Shown one piece after another: positions 52,588-62,526 of a stretch of DNA of 64,000 nt (position 1 is the stretch's first letter; each line of letters starts with the position of its first letter). The stretch is from contig NZ_CP138214.1 of the NCBI RefSeq assembly GCF_034043515.1, positions 5,091,501 to 5,155,500 of the forward strand, in the 5' to 3' direction. This stretch comes from Pseudomonas sp. MUP55. Its GTDB lineage: Bacteria > Pseudomonadota > Gammaproteobacteria > Pseudomonadales > Pseudomonadaceae. Below the pieces are notes generated by a model. It was given only the letters and a program-made list of their open reading frames with translations. It did not search any database and was not told where the DNA came from. The translations under genes and the position numbers were made by a program.

Positions 52588-54234
52588 TCAGGCAGGAGTT
52601 GAGCGGGCGACAAGGGCTTGTACATCCACGCCACGCGGCAAGGCGCCATACACTCGACCGTGCGACTCGCCCAGGCGACTGGCAATAAACCCATCACTGA
52701 CCGCCGCATTCCCAGCCTCCAGCAACAGCTTGGCCTGCAGCGCCAGGGCAATATCCTCGGTCAGCTGGCGGGCGCGGTATTGAATATCCTGGGTGTCCAT
52801 GAACGCCGACTTCAACCGCTCGATGTGCCGCGCCAGTCGCGGGTCGCCCTGCCCGTCGCCGAGTTCGACAAACAACGCCTCCAGCACGCCCGGCTCTTTC
52901 GACAAGGCCCGCAGCACATCCAGGCATTGCACGTTGCCGGAGCCTTCCCACGTCGAATTCACCGGCGCCTCACGGTACAGACGCGGCAGGATGCTGTCCT
53001 CCACATAACCGGCGCCGCCCATGCATTCGGCGGCTTCGTTGATCATGGCCGGCGCCCGCTTGCAGATCCAGTACTTGCCCACCGCCGTCACCAGCCGGGC
53101 GAACTTGGCTTCCTGTTCATTGCCCAGATGATCCAGCGCCCGTCCCATGCGCAGGCTCAAGGCCAGGGCCGCTTCGCTTTCCAGGGCCAGGTCGGCCAGC
53201 ACGTTCTGCATCAGCGGCTGTTCGCTGAGCACGCGGCCGCCCACCGAGCGATGGGCGCAGTGATGGCTCGCCTGGGTCAACGCCTGGCGCATCAGTGCGC
53301 TGGAGCCAACCATGCAATCGAAGCGGGTCATGGCGACCATCTCGATGATGGTCGGCACGCCGCGCCCCTCTTCGCCGACCATCCAGGCCAGGGCGCCACG
53401 GAACTCCACTTCGCTGGAGGCGTTGGAGCAGTTGCCCAGCTTGTTCTTCAAACGCTGGATGTAGAACTCGTTGCGCGTGTCATCCGGGCGATGCCGGGGC
53501 AGCAGGAAACAGGTCAGGCCCTTGTCGGTCTGGGCCAGGGTGAGGAAGCCGTCGCACATCGGCGCCGAGCAGAACCATTTGTGGCCCACCAGTTCGTAGG
53601 CCTGCCCCGGACCGCCCGCGCCCACCGCGTAAGCTCGGGTAGTGTTGGCGCGCACGTCGGTGCCGCCCTGCTTTTCGGTCATGGCCATGCCGATGGTGGC
53701 ACCGGCCTTGTGGGCGATGCCGACGTTGCGCGGGTCGTATTGGGTATTGAGAATTTTCGGCAGCCAGAGGTCCGCCAGGTCGGGCTGCAGCCGCAGGGCC
53801 GGGACGCAGGCGAAGGTCATAGTCAGCGGGCAACCGCTGCCCGCTTCGGCCTGGCTGTGCAGGTAGGTCATCGCGGCCCGCGCCACGTGGGCGCCGGATT
53901 GCGGGTGGGTCCACGGCAACGACGGCAGGCCATGCTCGACGGCGGTGCGCATCAGCTCATGGTAGGCCGGATGAAACTCCACCAGATCGATCCGATGGCC
54001 GTAACGGTCATGGCTGTTGAACACCGGCTTGTGCTGATTGGCCAGAAACCCGGCCGCCATCAACGGCCCGCCGGCCAGCGCACCATAGGCATCGATACGC
54101 GACTCGGCCCAGCCGGCGCCAAAGCGACGCGCCCACTCTTGCAGGGGCAGGTCGATGCGGTACAGGTTGGTACCGTCAAGGGACGGCGGCTGGTTGGTGA
54201 CGTCGTGGGTTTCGGCAAACCGGTGCAGGTTCAT
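52588..54234 (-). CDS. AidB-like acyl-CoA dehydrogenase
   Basis: The 548-aa flavoprotein is larger than catabolic acyl-CoA dehydrogenases and matches the AidB/isovaleryl-CoA-dehydrogenase-like group. An N-terminal helical cap runs from about residue 1 to 180. FAD-binding segments are GMAMTEKQGGTDVRANTTRA and YELVGHKWFCSAPMCDGFLT, and the catalytic region is ECMGGAGYVEDSILPRLYRE with VNSTWEGSGNVQ. The C-terminal extension is typical of AidB-type proteins. AidB protects DNA from alkylation in E. coli; whether this one does, or acts on acyl-CoA, is open. It corresponds to PA3972. Confidence 0.9.
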   Translation of the reverse strand: MNLHRFAETHDVTNQPPSLDGTNLYRIDLPLQEWARRFGAGWAESRIDAYGALAGGPLMAAGFLANQHKPVFNSHDRYGHRIDLVEFHPAYHELMRTAVEHGLPSLPWTHPQSGAHVARAAMTYLHSQAEAGSGCPLTMTFACVPALRLQPDLADLWLPKILNTQYDPRNVGIAHKAGATIGMAMTEKQGGTDVRANTTRAYAVGAGGPGQAYELVGHKWFCSAPMCDGFLTLAQTDKGLTCFLLPRHRPDDTRNEFYIQRLKNKLGNCSNASSEVEFRGALAWMVGEEGRGVPTIIEMVAMTRFDCMVGSSALMRQALTQASHHCAHRSVGGRVLSEQPLMQNVLADLALESEAALALSLRMGRALDHLGNEQEAKFARLVTAVGKYWICKRAPAMINEAAECMGGAGYVEDSILPRLYREAPVNSTWEGSGNVQCLDVLRALSKEPGVLEALFVELGDGQGDPRLARHIERLKSAFMDTQDIQYRARQLTEDIALALQAKLLLEAGNAAVSDGFIASRLGESHGRVYGALPRGVDVQALVARSTPA

Positions 54235-54303
54235 GACGGGCCTCCTGGAAAAAAGGCCACGTGACACCGAGGCCCTGATTTCAGTTAAGCACCCTCAAAC
54301 GCC

Positions 54304-56703
54304 TTAAAAAAGTGGCATACGCGCCGAATGCTCGGCGCTTTCGCCTTGCTGCGGACACAGTACGAGACGCTCCAGTGTCGCCTGCAAAGCCTCGAAACGC
54401 ACCGGCTTGGCCAAGTGCTCGCTCATGCCGATGCCATGGCAGCGCTCACGATCGGTCACATTAAGCGCGGTGCTCAGGCCGATCACCGGCAACTCACCGC
54501 AGCCCGGCAAGGCACGAATCTGGCAGCACAACGAGAAGCCGCCCTCAGGCACATCCAGCACCACCGCGTCGAACCTGCTCTCCTGCAAAGCAGCCAGCGC
54601 CGCCGGGCCACCGTCCACCGCTTTGACCCGATAACCCAGCTTGAGCAGCATGCCACGCACCGCCAGTTGCGCCACGCTGTTGTCATCCACCAACAACACC
54701 GTGCACGCCTGCGGCGATCGTTGTGCAGGCTGCACCTGCGCGGCCGTCTTTGGTTCGGGCGGGATCGTCTTGACGTCCATTTCCAGCTGGAAGCGACTGC
54801 CCTTGCGGGGCTCTGAATGATGAGTGAGACGTCCGCCCACCAGCTCGATCAACTGCCGGCAAATCGCCAGGCCAATGCCCAGGCCGCCGTATTCGCGGGT
54901 CATCGAGCCATCGAGCTGGAAGAAGCGCTGGTACAGCGTGGCCTCGTCCAGAAAGGCGAAGCCGATACCGGTGTCGGTCACGATAAAGCTCAAGCGCCAT
55001 TCGCCATCTGCCTGGGGAACCCCCACCACGCGCAAACGCACCGCGCCGTGGTGGGTGAATTTGAAGGCGTTGTCCAACAGGCAATCCAGGCACTGGGTCA
55101 GCTTGTCGGCGTCACCGATCACCCGGTCCGGCACGGTATCGGCAACGTCCACGGAAAATTCCAGGCCCTTGGCCTGGGCGCTGGCGGTGAACTGCTGACG
55201 CAAGGTATCCAGCACAGCGCGCAAGCCGAACACCTGCGGTCGGGCAGCCAGGCGGCCGGCCTGCAACTCGGTCAGGGTGAGAATGCCGTTGACCATGCGC
55301 ATCATGTCCCGCGCCGAACCTGCGGCAGTTTGCTGGTACTGCGCCAGCTCATCGTCCAGAGACTCGGTTTGCATCAGTTCAAGGGAGCCGATCACGCCGT
55401 TCATCGGCGTGCGCAATTCGTGGGTCAAGGTGGCGAGGAATTCATCCTTGAGCCGATTGCTGCGCGCCAGTTGCTGGTTGAGCACTTCGAGCTTCTGACT
55501 GGCGTCGAACAGGATCTGCGCCTGCTGCTCGCGCATGCCGTTGATGCGGTCGGCCAGGGCCAGGGACAGCAGCGCGACTTCGATGGCCGAGCCGATCTGG
55601 CTGGCATACATGGTGAGGAATACGTTGGGCAGATAGCCCAGCACCATCAGCGTATTGACCACCCCGCCGAGCAAGAACGCCGACCAGGCGATGATGAAAT
55701 AGCGCGCCATGCGCTGGCCGCAATACCAGGCCTTGATCGCCGCCACGAAGATGGTCACGGTGAACACCAGCGCCAACGCAGTGGCCAGGCGCAGCGCCAC
55801 CGCGTAGCTGGTCACCAGCGCCAGCACCATGACCAGCCCGCCACAGGACGCCAGCGCCAGCAGGGTGCGGTTGAGCCAGCGGCTGTGTTGCGCAGTGTGC
55901 AGGAAGCTGCGCGCGAACAGGCTGCCAAACAACGCCGCCGAGCCAATCAGGAATGGCACCGCCGCGTTCGCCCACCACGGGTTGTTCGGCCAGAAGTACT
56001 CCACGGCCACGCCGTTGACCGACAACTGATACAGGCCGAACGAGGCGATATACAGGATGTAATAGAGGTAGCTGGTGTCGCGCACACTTAAATAGATGAA
56101 CAGGTTGTAGACCAGCATGCCCAGCAACACGCCGTAGATAGCGCCCAGCACATACAGGCGCAGCGGCTGCTCTTCCATATAGGCAGTGCCTGCCCAGAGG
56201 GTCAACGGCGCCTGGATCGAGCCTTGGCTCTGGAGGCGCAGGTAGACCGTCTGCCGCTGGTCGGGTACGAAGTTGAGCTTGAACAGGTAATTGCTCTGGC
56301 GCACTTCGCGGCTGGAAAACGGCAACGCGCTGCCGGTGCGGGTGGTCAGCCGATAGTTGCCGGTGCCGTCGTTCTGGTACAGGTCCAGGCGATTGAGCGG
56401 CGGGTAAGCCAGTTCCAGAAACCACGTACGCGGGGAGCGGGGGTCAACGGCGGTGTAGTGCAGGTTGACCTTGAGCCAGAACACCGAGCGCGAATAACCG
56501 GCATTGAGGGTGGGCTTGTCGTGAGTCTTGAATTGGGTGGCGTAGGCAGGGGAACTGACGTCGGCGATGGTGAGGGTGCCGGTTGGGTCTTCGAGCACTT
56601 GCATAACCCGGCCCAGTGGCAGGCTTGGGGTGCTCTGATTGAACTCGACGGCACCGGCCAGCAGCGGCAGCCCGCACAATAATAAAATCAGCAAATAGCG
56701 CAT
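54304..56703 (-). CDS. ladS: LadS-type hybrid sensor histidine kinase
   Basis: The 799-aa protein has a signal peptide (about residues 1-18) and a periplasmic 7TMR-DISM2 domain (about 30-170). Seven membrane helices follow (about 180-390), starting YVLGAIYGVLLGMLVYNLFI. The HisKA phosphorylation site is in LATLTHELRTPMNGVIGS. ATPase motifs include LDNAFKFTHHG, VTDTGIGFAF and GGLGIGLAICRQL. A single receiver domain shows LLVDDNSVAQ and phospho-Asp in VVLDVPEGG. This is the LadS layout, and the next gene is thiD as in P. aeruginosa (PA3974-PA3975). LadS feeds the GacS/GacA-Rsm network and senses calcium through the DISM2 domain in P. aeruginosa. Confidence 0.92.
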   Translation of the reverse strand: MRYLLILLLCGLPLLAGAVEFNQSTPSLPLGRVMQVLEDPTGTLTIADVSSPAYATQFKTHDKPTLNAGYSRSVFWLKVNLHYTAVDPRSPRTWFLELAYPPLNRLDLYQNDGTGNYRLTTRTGSALPFSSREVRQSNYLFKLNFVPDQRQTVYLRLQSQGSIQAPLTLWAGTAYMEEQPLRLYVLGAIYGVLLGMLVYNLFIYLSVRDTSYLYYILYIASFGLYQLSVNGVAVEYFWPNNPWWANAAVPFLIGSAALFGSLFARSFLHTAQHSRWLNRTLLALASCGGLVMVLALVTSYAVALRLATALALVFTVTIFVAAIKAWYCGQRMARYFIIAWSAFLLGGVVNTLMVLGYLPNVFLTMYASQIGSAIEVALLSLALADRINGMREQQAQILFDASQKLEVLNQQLARSNRLKDEFLATLTHELRTPMNGVIGSLELMQTESLDDELAQYQQTAAGSARDMMRMVNGILTLTELQAGRLAARPQVFGLRAVLDTLRQQFTASAQAKGLEFSVDVADTVPDRVIGDADKLTQCLDCLLDNAFKFTHHGAVRLRVVGVPQADGEWRLSFIVTDTGIGFAFLDEATLYQRFFQLDGSMTREYGGLGIGLAICRQLIELVGGRLTHHSEPRKGSRFQLEMDVKTIPPEPKTAAQVQPAQRSPQACTVLLVDDNSVAQLAVRGMLLKLGYRVKAVDGGPAALAALQESRFDAVVLDVPEGGFSLCCQIRALPGCGELPVIGLSTALNVTDRERCHGIGMSEHLAKPVRFEALQATLERLVLCPQQGESAEHSARMPLF

Positions 56704-56976
56704 AGAGCCCCAGCGTGGCCTGTCCGGTTATGTCAAAAAGCCCCCCATCCTTTTGAGAAGACGTATACCGGCGATACAGTAAGTTGTTTGGATCCACTCT
56801 AGCATAGCCGCTAAAGGCCATTGGACACCATTGGAACTATTTTTCGGATGGCTCTGGGACGCGGTTTTCAGGGACATTCATTCGTTTTTCCGTGATTACA
56901 AAGGCGCTGCGCAACGCAACATTCCCTTATCGCCGGACAGCCACGCAAAAAGCGTTTGGTGGTAAGCTCGCGCACC

Positions 56977-57774
56977 ATGAATATCTACAGCTCTCGCCCT
57001 GTTGTTCTCTGTCTCTCCGGCCACGATCCCAGTGGTGGCGCCGGCTTGCAGGCAGATATCGAAGCCCTGCTCGCCCAGGGTTGCCACGCGGCGCCTGCCG
57101 TCACCGCGCTGACCGTGCAGAACACCGTCAACGTCAGCGACTTCCGCGTGCTCGACCGCGAGTGGGTGCTGGCCCAGGCCAATGCCGTGCTCGGCGATTC
57201 GCAAGTCGCAGCGGTGAAGCTGGGCATGCTGGGGTCTACCGCGATGGTCGACACGGTGGTCGAACTGCTGCAGGCGCATCCGCACCTGCCGGTGGTCTGC
57301 GACCCGGTGCTGCGCGCCGGCGGTGGCGGCAGCCTGGGCAAGGATGAAGTGGGCTATGCGATGCGCGAGCGGCTGTTGCCCCTGGCACTGATCGCCACGC
57401 CCAACCTGCCCGAAGCGCGCATCCTTGCCGAATTGCCTGACGGCAGCGCCGATGAATGCGCCGAGAAGCTGCTCCCGTTCATCAAGCACCTGCTGATCAC
57501 CGGCGGCCACGGCGACGAGCACGAAGTGCACAACCGCCTGTACAGCCGCGACGGCAGCCGCCACACCTACACCTGCCAACGTCTGCCCGGCAGCTATCAC
57601 GGCTCCGGTTGCACGCTGGCCAGCGCATTGGCGGGGCGACTTGCGCAGGGCGAAGGCCTGGCCAGCGCCGTACAGTCGGCGCTGAACTACACCTGGCGCA
57701 CCTTGCGTGACGCCGAACAACTCGGCCAGGGCCAGTTCGTACCGCGTCGGTTGCCACTGGATTTCTGCTCGTAG
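56977..57774 (+). CDS. thiD: Hydroxymethylpyrimidine/phosphomethylpyrimidine kinase
   Basis: ThiD phosphorylates hydroxymethylpyrimidine twice for thiamine synthesis. The 265-aa ribokinase-fold enzyme has [20 protein letters not shown] at the substrate site, [29 protein letters not shown] and the catalytic/anion-hole [15 protein letters not shown] near the C terminus. The start [12 protein letters not shown] at 56977 was chosen over an upstream GTG. No TPP riboswitch was recognised upstream. It is followed by thiE after 49 bases. Confidence 0.95.
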   Translation: MNIYSSRPVVLCLSGHDPSGGAGLQADIEALLAQGCHAAPAVTALTVQNTVNVSDFRVLDREWVLAQANAVLGDSQVAAVKLGMLGSTAMVDTVVELLQAHPHLPVVCDPVLRAGGGGSLGKDEVGYAMRERLLPLALIATPNLPEARILAELPDGSADECAEKLLPFIKHLLITGGHGDEHEVHNRLYSRDGSRHTYTCQRLPGSYHGSGCTLASALAGRLAQGEGLASAVQSALNYTWRTLRDAEQLGQGQFVPRRLPLDFCS

Positions 57775-57823
57775 CTCACCGTTCACCACCACTTACCGCT
57801 CGTCACAGCAAGGGGCTTGCCCG

Positions 57824-58453
57824 ATGAAACTACGTGGCCTTTACGCCATTACCGACAGCCAACTGTTGGCCGGCAAGTTCCTCGCCTACGTCGAAGCGGC
57901 GCTGGAAGGCGGCGTGACACTGTTGCAGTACCGCGACAAAAGCAGCGACGACGCGCGCCGCCTGCGTGAAGCCGAGAAACTGCGTGAGCTGTGCGCGCGC
58001 TACAAGACTCAATTGATCATCAACGACGACGCCGAACTGGCCGCACGCCTGGGCGTGGGCGTGCACCTGGGCCAGACCGACGGCCCGCTGACCCCGGCCC
58101 GTTCGCTGCTCGGCTCCAGGGCGATCATCGGTGCCACGTGCCACAGCCAGATCGAACTGGCCGAACAGGCTGCCAGGGAGGGCGCCAGCTATGTCGCCTT
58201 TGGCCGTTTCTTCAATTCCACCACCAAGCCCGGCGCCCCTGCCGCCAGCCTTGAAATGCTGGCCGAGGCGCGCAAGCGCCTGAACCTGCCGATCTGCGTG
58301 ATCGGCGGCGTCACCCTGGAAAACGCCGAACCGCTGGTGGCCCACGGGGCCGACCTGCTCGCCGTGGTGCACGGCCTGTTCGGCGCCGACAGCACCCAGG
58401 AAGTCACGCGCCGCGCCCGTGCATTCAACGACCTTCTTAAATCTTCAGTTTAG
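57824..58453 (+). CDS. thiE: Thiamine-phosphate synthase
   Basis: ThiE joins HMP-pyrophosphate with the thiazole phosphate to make thiamine monophosphate. The 209-aa TIM barrel begins [15 protein letters not shown]. It shows [19 protein letters not shown] (pyrophosphate-binding Arg/Lys), [20 protein letters not shown], and the C-terminal phosphate site [20 protein letters not shown]. The start at 57824 gives the standard length. It lies in the thiD-thiE-hemL row. Confidence 0.96.
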   Translation: MKLRGLYAITDSQLLAGKFLAYVEAALEGGVTLLQYRDKSSDDARRLREAEKLRELCARYKTQLIINDDAELAARLGVGVHLGQTDGPLTPARSLLGSRAIIGATCHSQIELAEQAAREGASYVAFGRFFNSTTKPGAPAASLEMLAEARKRLNLPICVIGGVTLENAEPLVAHGADLLAVVHGLFGADSTQEVTRRARAFNDLLKSSV

Positions 58454-58464
58454 AGAGCCCGATC

Positions 58465-59748
58465 ATGTCCCGTTCCGAAACCCTGTTTGCCAACGCCCAG
58501 AAACACATCCCCGGTGGTGTGAACTCCCCCGTGCGTGCGTTCAAGAGCGTGGGCGGCACGCCGTTGTTCTTCAAGCACGCAGAAGGCGCCTATGTCACCG
58601 ACGAAGATGACAAGCGCTACGTCGACTACGTCGGCTCCTGGGGCCCGATGATCCTCGGTCACAGCCATCCGGACGTGCTGGACGCCGTACGCCAGCAGCT
58701 GCAGCACGGTTTGTCCTACGGTGCTCCGACCGCGATGGAAACCGAGATGGCCGACCTGGTCTGCTCGATCGTGCCGTCGATGGAAATGGTGCGCATGGTC
58801 AGCTCCGGCACCGAAGCCACCATGAGCGCCATCCGCCTGGCCCGTGGTTTCACCGGTCGCGACAGCATCATCAAGTTCGAAGGCTGCTACCACGGCCATT
58901 CCGACAGCCTGCTGGTGAAAGCCGGCTCCGGCGCGCTGACCCAGGGCGTTCCGAGTTCGGCCGGCGTGCCGGCCGCGTTTGCCAAACACACCCTGACCCT
59001 GCCATTCAACGACATCGCCGCCGTGGAGCAGATGCTCAGTGAAGTCGGCCAGGACGTGGCCTGCATCATCGTCGAGCCGGTCGCCGGCAACATGAACTGC
59101 GTACCGCCGGCCCCGGGCTTCCTCGAAGGCTTGCGCGAGCAGTGCGACAAGCACGGCGTGGTGTTGATCTTTGACGAAGTGATGACCGGTTTCCGTGTCG
59201 CCCTCGGCGGTGCCCAGGCTCACTATGGCGTCACACCGGACCTGAGCACCTTCGGCAAAATCATCGGCGGCGGCATGCCCGTGGGCTGCTTCGGCGGCAA
59301 GCGCGAGATCATGCAGCACATCGCTCCCCTGGGCCCGGTCTACCAGGCCGGCACGCTGTCCGGTAACCCGCTGGCAATGGCCGCCGGCCTGACCACCCTG
59401 CGCTTGATCAGCCGCCCGGGCTTTCACGCCGAGCTGACCGACTACACCACCCGCCTGCTGGACGGCCTGCAAGTGCGCGCCGACGCCGCCGGCATCCCGT
59501 TTGTGACCACCCAGGCCGGCGGCATGTTTGGCCTGTATTTCAGCGGCGCCGACGACATCGTCACCTTTGATGACGTCATGGGCAGCGACGCTGACTTGTT
59601 CAAGCGCTTCTTCCACCTGATGCTCGAAGGCGGTGTGTACCTGGCACCAAGCGCCTTTGAAGCCGGCTTCACCTCGATCGCCCATGGCGATGCCGAGCTC
59701 AAGCTGACCCTGGATGCTGCCGAGCGCGCCTTCGCGGCCCTGAAATAA
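58465..59748 (+). CDS. hemL: Glutamate-1-semialdehyde 2,1-aminomutase
   Basis: HemL converts glutamate-1-semialdehyde to 5-aminolevulinate, the first dedicated tetrapyrrole intermediate in the C5 pathway. The 427-aa PLP enzyme shows [56 protein letters not shown] (PLP-ring Asp) and [18 protein letters not shown] (Schiff-base Lys). It starts 11 bases after thiE. A terminator-like hairpin follows its stop. Confidence 0.97.
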   Translation: MSRSETLFANAQKHIPGGVNSPVRAFKSVGGTPLFFKHAEGAYVTDEDDKRYVDYVGSWGPMILGHSHPDVLDAVRQQLQHGLSYGAPTAMETEMADLVCSIVPSMEMVRMVSSGTEATMSAIRLARGFTGRDSIIKFEGCYHGHSDSLLVKAGSGALTQGVPSSAGVPAAFAKHTLTLPFNDIAAVEQMLSEVGQDVACIIVEPVAGNMNCVPPAPGFLEGLREQCDKHGVVLIFDEVMTGFRVALGGAQAHYGVTPDLSTFGKIIGGGMPVGCFGGKREIMQHIAPLGPVYQAGTLSGNPLAMAAGLTTLRLISRPGFHAELTDYTTRLLDGLQVRADAAGIPFVTTQAGGMFGLYFSGADDIVTFDDVMGSDADLFKRFFHLMLEGGVYLAPSAFEAGFTSIAHGDAELKLTLDAAERAFAALK

Positions 59749-59762
59749 GTGACGGCACTGCG

Positions 59763-59787
59763 CTGACGTTGCCTGTGGCAGCGTCAG
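59763..59787 (+). terminator. Hairpin after hemL
   Basis: CTGACGTTGCC-TGT-GGCAGCGTCAG pairs over 11 bases with one T-G wobble, 14 bases after the hemL stop. Only short T runs follow. Confidence 0.6.
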
Positions 59788-59974
59788 ATTTGCTACTTTG
59801 CTTACAGAGATTTCCTGGTTTTTTCGAGAATTGCCCTGCAATCCGGCAGATAACTTGCCCAAGCAGCAGAAAAACGAGTAAAGACTTTGTAAGCAGAGGC
59901 CTGCTTATTTCATAATGCGCGCTTATTGGACTCCTTGAGGGTCCGCGCGCCCCGTCAGAGGTAAGTCGATTCCC

Positions 59975-60529
59975 ATGAAACGCACCGGCCGCACCCTGGT
60001 TCTGGGCTGCCTGTTGCTCCTTCAGCCGCTGCTGGCGCATGCACAAGCAGGCGGCAACTCGTTGTTAATCCCAGCGATGGGTCGCTGCACCCTCAATACC
60101 CAGCCCGACACCCAGGCCGAAGCCCTGAGCGCGTGCCAGAAACAGGCCGATGAGGGGGATGCGCAAGCGCAGTACGAGTTGGGCGAGTACTACCACGACA
60201 GCAAGAACCCGGCCGTCGACCTCAACAAAGCGTTGAGCTACTTCGAAAAGGCCTCGCTCCAGGGCCACGCCCAGGCGCAATTCCAGTTGGGCAATATGTT
60301 CTTTCGCGGCGAAGGCGTACCGGCCAATAACGTCCAGGCCTACATCGTGCTGAAAATGGCTGCGGTCAACGGCGCCGAAGACGCGCTGGACACCGCCGAC
60401 GAAGTCGCCGAGCACATGCAGCGCGATGAACTGGAAGTGGCAACCCAGGTGCTGGGGCAAATCTTCCGCAATTACCTGCAGGAACTGCAGAGTGCCGACG
60501 GGCGTTCGCCCTTCTCACCCCTGCCCTGA
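59975..60529 (+). CDS. Exported SEL1-repeat protein
   Basis: The 184-aa protein has a signal peptide (about residues 1-24, LVLGCLLLLQPLLAHAQA) and two to three SEL1-like repeats: ADEGDAQAQYELGEYYHD, LNKALSYFEKASLQGHAQAQ, FQLGNMFFRGEGVPANNVQA. It is probably periplasmic and involved in protein contacts. It corresponds to PA3978 in position. The ATG has a weak upstream AGAGGTAAG. Confidence 0.87.
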   Translation: MKRTGRTLVLGCLLLLQPLLAHAQAGGNSLLIPAMGRCTLNTQPDTQAEALSACQKQADEGDAQAQYELGEYYHDSKNPAVDLNKALSYFEKASLQGHAQAQFQLGNMFFRGEGVPANNVQAYIVLKMAAVNGAEDALDTADEVAEHMQRDELEVATQVLGQIFRNYLQELQSADGRSPFSPLP

Positions 60530-60535
60530 TCGGCC

Positions 60536-60862
60536 CTACTTCTCAGGCATCGGCATCGGAAACGGCATGACATTGCTCACGCCGCGCGCTTCGCTGATCT
60601 TGGGCGTGCCCAGGCGCTCGACTTCATCGATGCGCACAATCGAATGCATCGGCACAAAACTGCGCACCACGCCTTCAAACTGAGCCTTGAGCTTTTCTTC
60701 GCCCGGGTCGACGACCAACTGGGTGCGCTCGCCAAAGACGAACTCTTCCACCTCCAGAAAACCCCACAGATCACTTTGATAGATCTGCTTGGCGTACATT
60801 TCGAACACCTGGCCCTGGTTGAGGAAAATCACCTTGTAGATTGGAGCTTCACGTTTGGTCAT
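60536..60862 (-). CDS. DUF1820 protein
   Basis: This 108-aa soluble protein starts MTKREAPIYKVIFLNQGQVF, with YQSDLWGFLEVEEFVFGE and FVPMHSIVRIDEVERLG, the conserved core of DUF1820. It ends with a methionine/proline-rich tail. Function is unknown; it is widespread in gammaproteobacteria next to miaB-type genes (PA3979 position). It is convergent with the SEL1 gene and divergent from miaB. Confidence 0.88.
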   Translation of the reverse strand: MTKREAPIYKVIFLNQGQVFEMYAKQIYQSDLWGFLEVEEFVFGERTQLVVDPGEEKLKAQFEGVVRSFVPMHSIVRIDEVERLGTPKISEARGVSNVMPFPMPMPEK

Positions 60863-60993
60863 GGTGGGCGAGCAACACATCGGGGATATAAAAGAGGGCG
60901 CGAACTATAGCATGGCACCCGATGCACAGCGCTAGGAACCAATGGGCATGCCCCCTATAATGCGCGGTTCTTTACCACCAGTTGACGATTCCC

Positions 60994-62322
60994 ATGGCCA
61001 AGAAGCTTTACATCGAAACCCACGGTTGCCAGATGAACGAGTACGACAGCTCGCGCATGGTCGATCTGCTGGGCGAACACCAGGCCCTGGAAGTCACCGC
61101 CCGCGCCGAAGATGCCGACGTAATCCTGCTCAATACCTGCTCGATCCGCGAACGGGCCCAGGACCGTGTGTACTCGCAGCTGGGCCGCTGGCGCGAATTG
61201 AAGCTGGCCAACCCGGACATGGTGATCGCCGTCGGCGGTTGCGTGGCCAGCCAGGAAGGCGCCGCGATCCGCGACCGCGCGCCCTATGTCGATGTGGTCT
61301 TCGGCCCGCAGACGCTGCACCGTCTGCCGGAAATGATCGACGCCGCGCGCGTCACCAAGTTGCCGCAAGTAGACGTATCGTTCCCCGAAATCGAAAAATT
61401 CGACCATTTGCCCGAGCCGCGCATCGATGGGCCAAGCGCCTACGTGTCGGTGATGGAAGGCTGCAGCAAATACTGCACCTTCTGTGTAGTGCCCTACACC
61501 CGTGGCGAAGAAGTCAGCCGGCCGTTCGACGATGTGCTGGCGGAAATCATCCACCTGGCCGAAAACGGCGTGCGTGAAGTGACCCTGCTGGGCCAGAACG
61601 TCAACGGTTACCGTGGCCTGACCGACGATGGCCGCCTGGCCGACCTGGCGGAGCTGATCCGTGTGGTCGCCGCCGTCGACGGCATCGAGCGCATCCGCTA
61701 CACCACGTCGCACCCGCTGGAGTTCTCCGACAGCCTGATCCAGGCCCACGCCGAAGTGCCGGAGCTGGTCAAGCACCTGCATCTGCCGGTGCAGTCGGGC
61801 TCGGACCGCATCCTGTCGGCGATGAAACGCAACCATACGGCCCTGGAGTACAAATCCAAGCTGCGCAAATTGCGCGCCGCCGTGCCAGGCATCTGCATCA
61901 GCTCCGACTTCATCGTTGGCTTTCCTGGCGAGACCGAGAAAGATTTCCAGCAGACCATGAAGCTGATCGAGGACGTGGGTTTCGACTTCTCCTACTCGTT
62001 TGTCTACAGCCAACGCCCGGGCACCCCAGCGGCCGACCTGCTGGACGAAACCCCGGAAGCGCTGAAAAAGGAACGTTTGAATGCGCTGCAACATCGCCTG
62101 AATCAGCAGGGTTTCGAGATCAGCCGACAAATGGTCGGTTCGATCCAGCGCATCCTGGTGACCGATTATTCGAAAAAGGACCCTGGCGAATTGCAGGGCC
62201 GCACCGAGAACAATCGCATCGTCAACTTCCGCTGCGATAACCCGACCCTGATCGGCCAGTTTGCCGACGTGCACATCGACGCGGCCCAGCCGCACTCGTT
62301 GCGCGGGTCTCTGGTCCAGTAA
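60994..62322 (+). CDS. miaB: tRNA-2-methylthio-N6-dimethylallyladenosine synthase MiaB
   Basis: MiaB is a radical-SAM methylthiotransferase acting on i6A37 of tRNAs that read UNN codons. The 442-aa protein has the N-terminal cluster cysteines ([29 protein letters not shown]), the radical-SAM CxxxCxxC in [17 protein letters not shown] (about residue 153), and a C-terminal TRAM domain. [12 protein letters not shown] at 60994 is the standard start. A REP pair separates it from the phoH-like gene. Confidence 0.97.
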   Translation: MAKKLYIETHGCQMNEYDSSRMVDLLGEHQALEVTARAEDADVILLNTCSIRERAQDRVYSQLGRWRELKLANPDMVIAVGGCVASQEGAAIRDRAPYVDVVFGPQTLHRLPEMIDAARVTKLPQVDVSFPEIEKFDHLPEPRIDGPSAYVSVMEGCSKYCTFCVVPYTRGEEVSRPFDDVLAEIIHLAENGVREVTLLGQNVNGYRGLTDDGRLADLAELIRVVAAVDGIERIRYTTSHPLEFSDSLIQAHAEVPELVKHLHLPVQSGSDRILSAMKRNHTALEYKSKLRKLRAAVPGICISSDFIVGFPGETEKDFQQTMKLIEDVGFDFSYSFVYSQRPGTPAADLLDETPEALKKERLNALQHRLNQQGFEISRQMVGSIQRILVTDYSKKDPGELQGRTENNRIVNFRCDNPTLIGQFADVHIDAAQPHSLRGSLVQ

Positions 62323-62331
62323 CACCGATCC

Positions 62332-62424
62332 AATGTGGGAGGGGGCTTGCCCCCGATGGCGGTGTGTCAGCCAGTACATGCGGTGACTGGCACTGCGCTA
62401 TCGGGGGCAAGCCCCCTCCCACAC
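62332..62424. repeat. REP pair between miaB and the phoH-like gene
   Basis: AATGTGGGAGGGGGCTTGCC and inverted GGGGGCAAGCCCCCTCCCAC arms between two co-directional genes that are usually thought of as one cluster. Confidence 0.9.
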
Positions 62425-62526
62425 TGGGACCGTGCAGCATTCCGATAACGTAAGTGCTTTCGCACACCGACGCCTGGCGTTATTCTCTCTTTCACCTCAA
62501 CAGCCAAAGGGCGGCTAAAAGCGACC

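Noticed and set aside
52618..54264. 548-codon plus-strand frame opposite the acyl-CoA dehydrogenase
   Set aside because: Same reason: the minus strand has full FAD and catalytic motifs, and the opposite product is low-complexity His/Gln/Arg-rich.
56704..56976. Possible TPP riboswitch before thiD
   Set aside because: No thi-box words or paired elements of a TPP aptamer are visible; the gap also serves the divergent ladS promoter.
58450..59862. 470-codon minus-strand frame opposite hemL
   Set aside because: Antisense of a clear HemL; no ribosome site or domain.
60955..62379. 474-codon minus-strand frame opposite miaB
   Set aside because: miaB has all radical-SAM motifs; the antisense product has no family resemblance.
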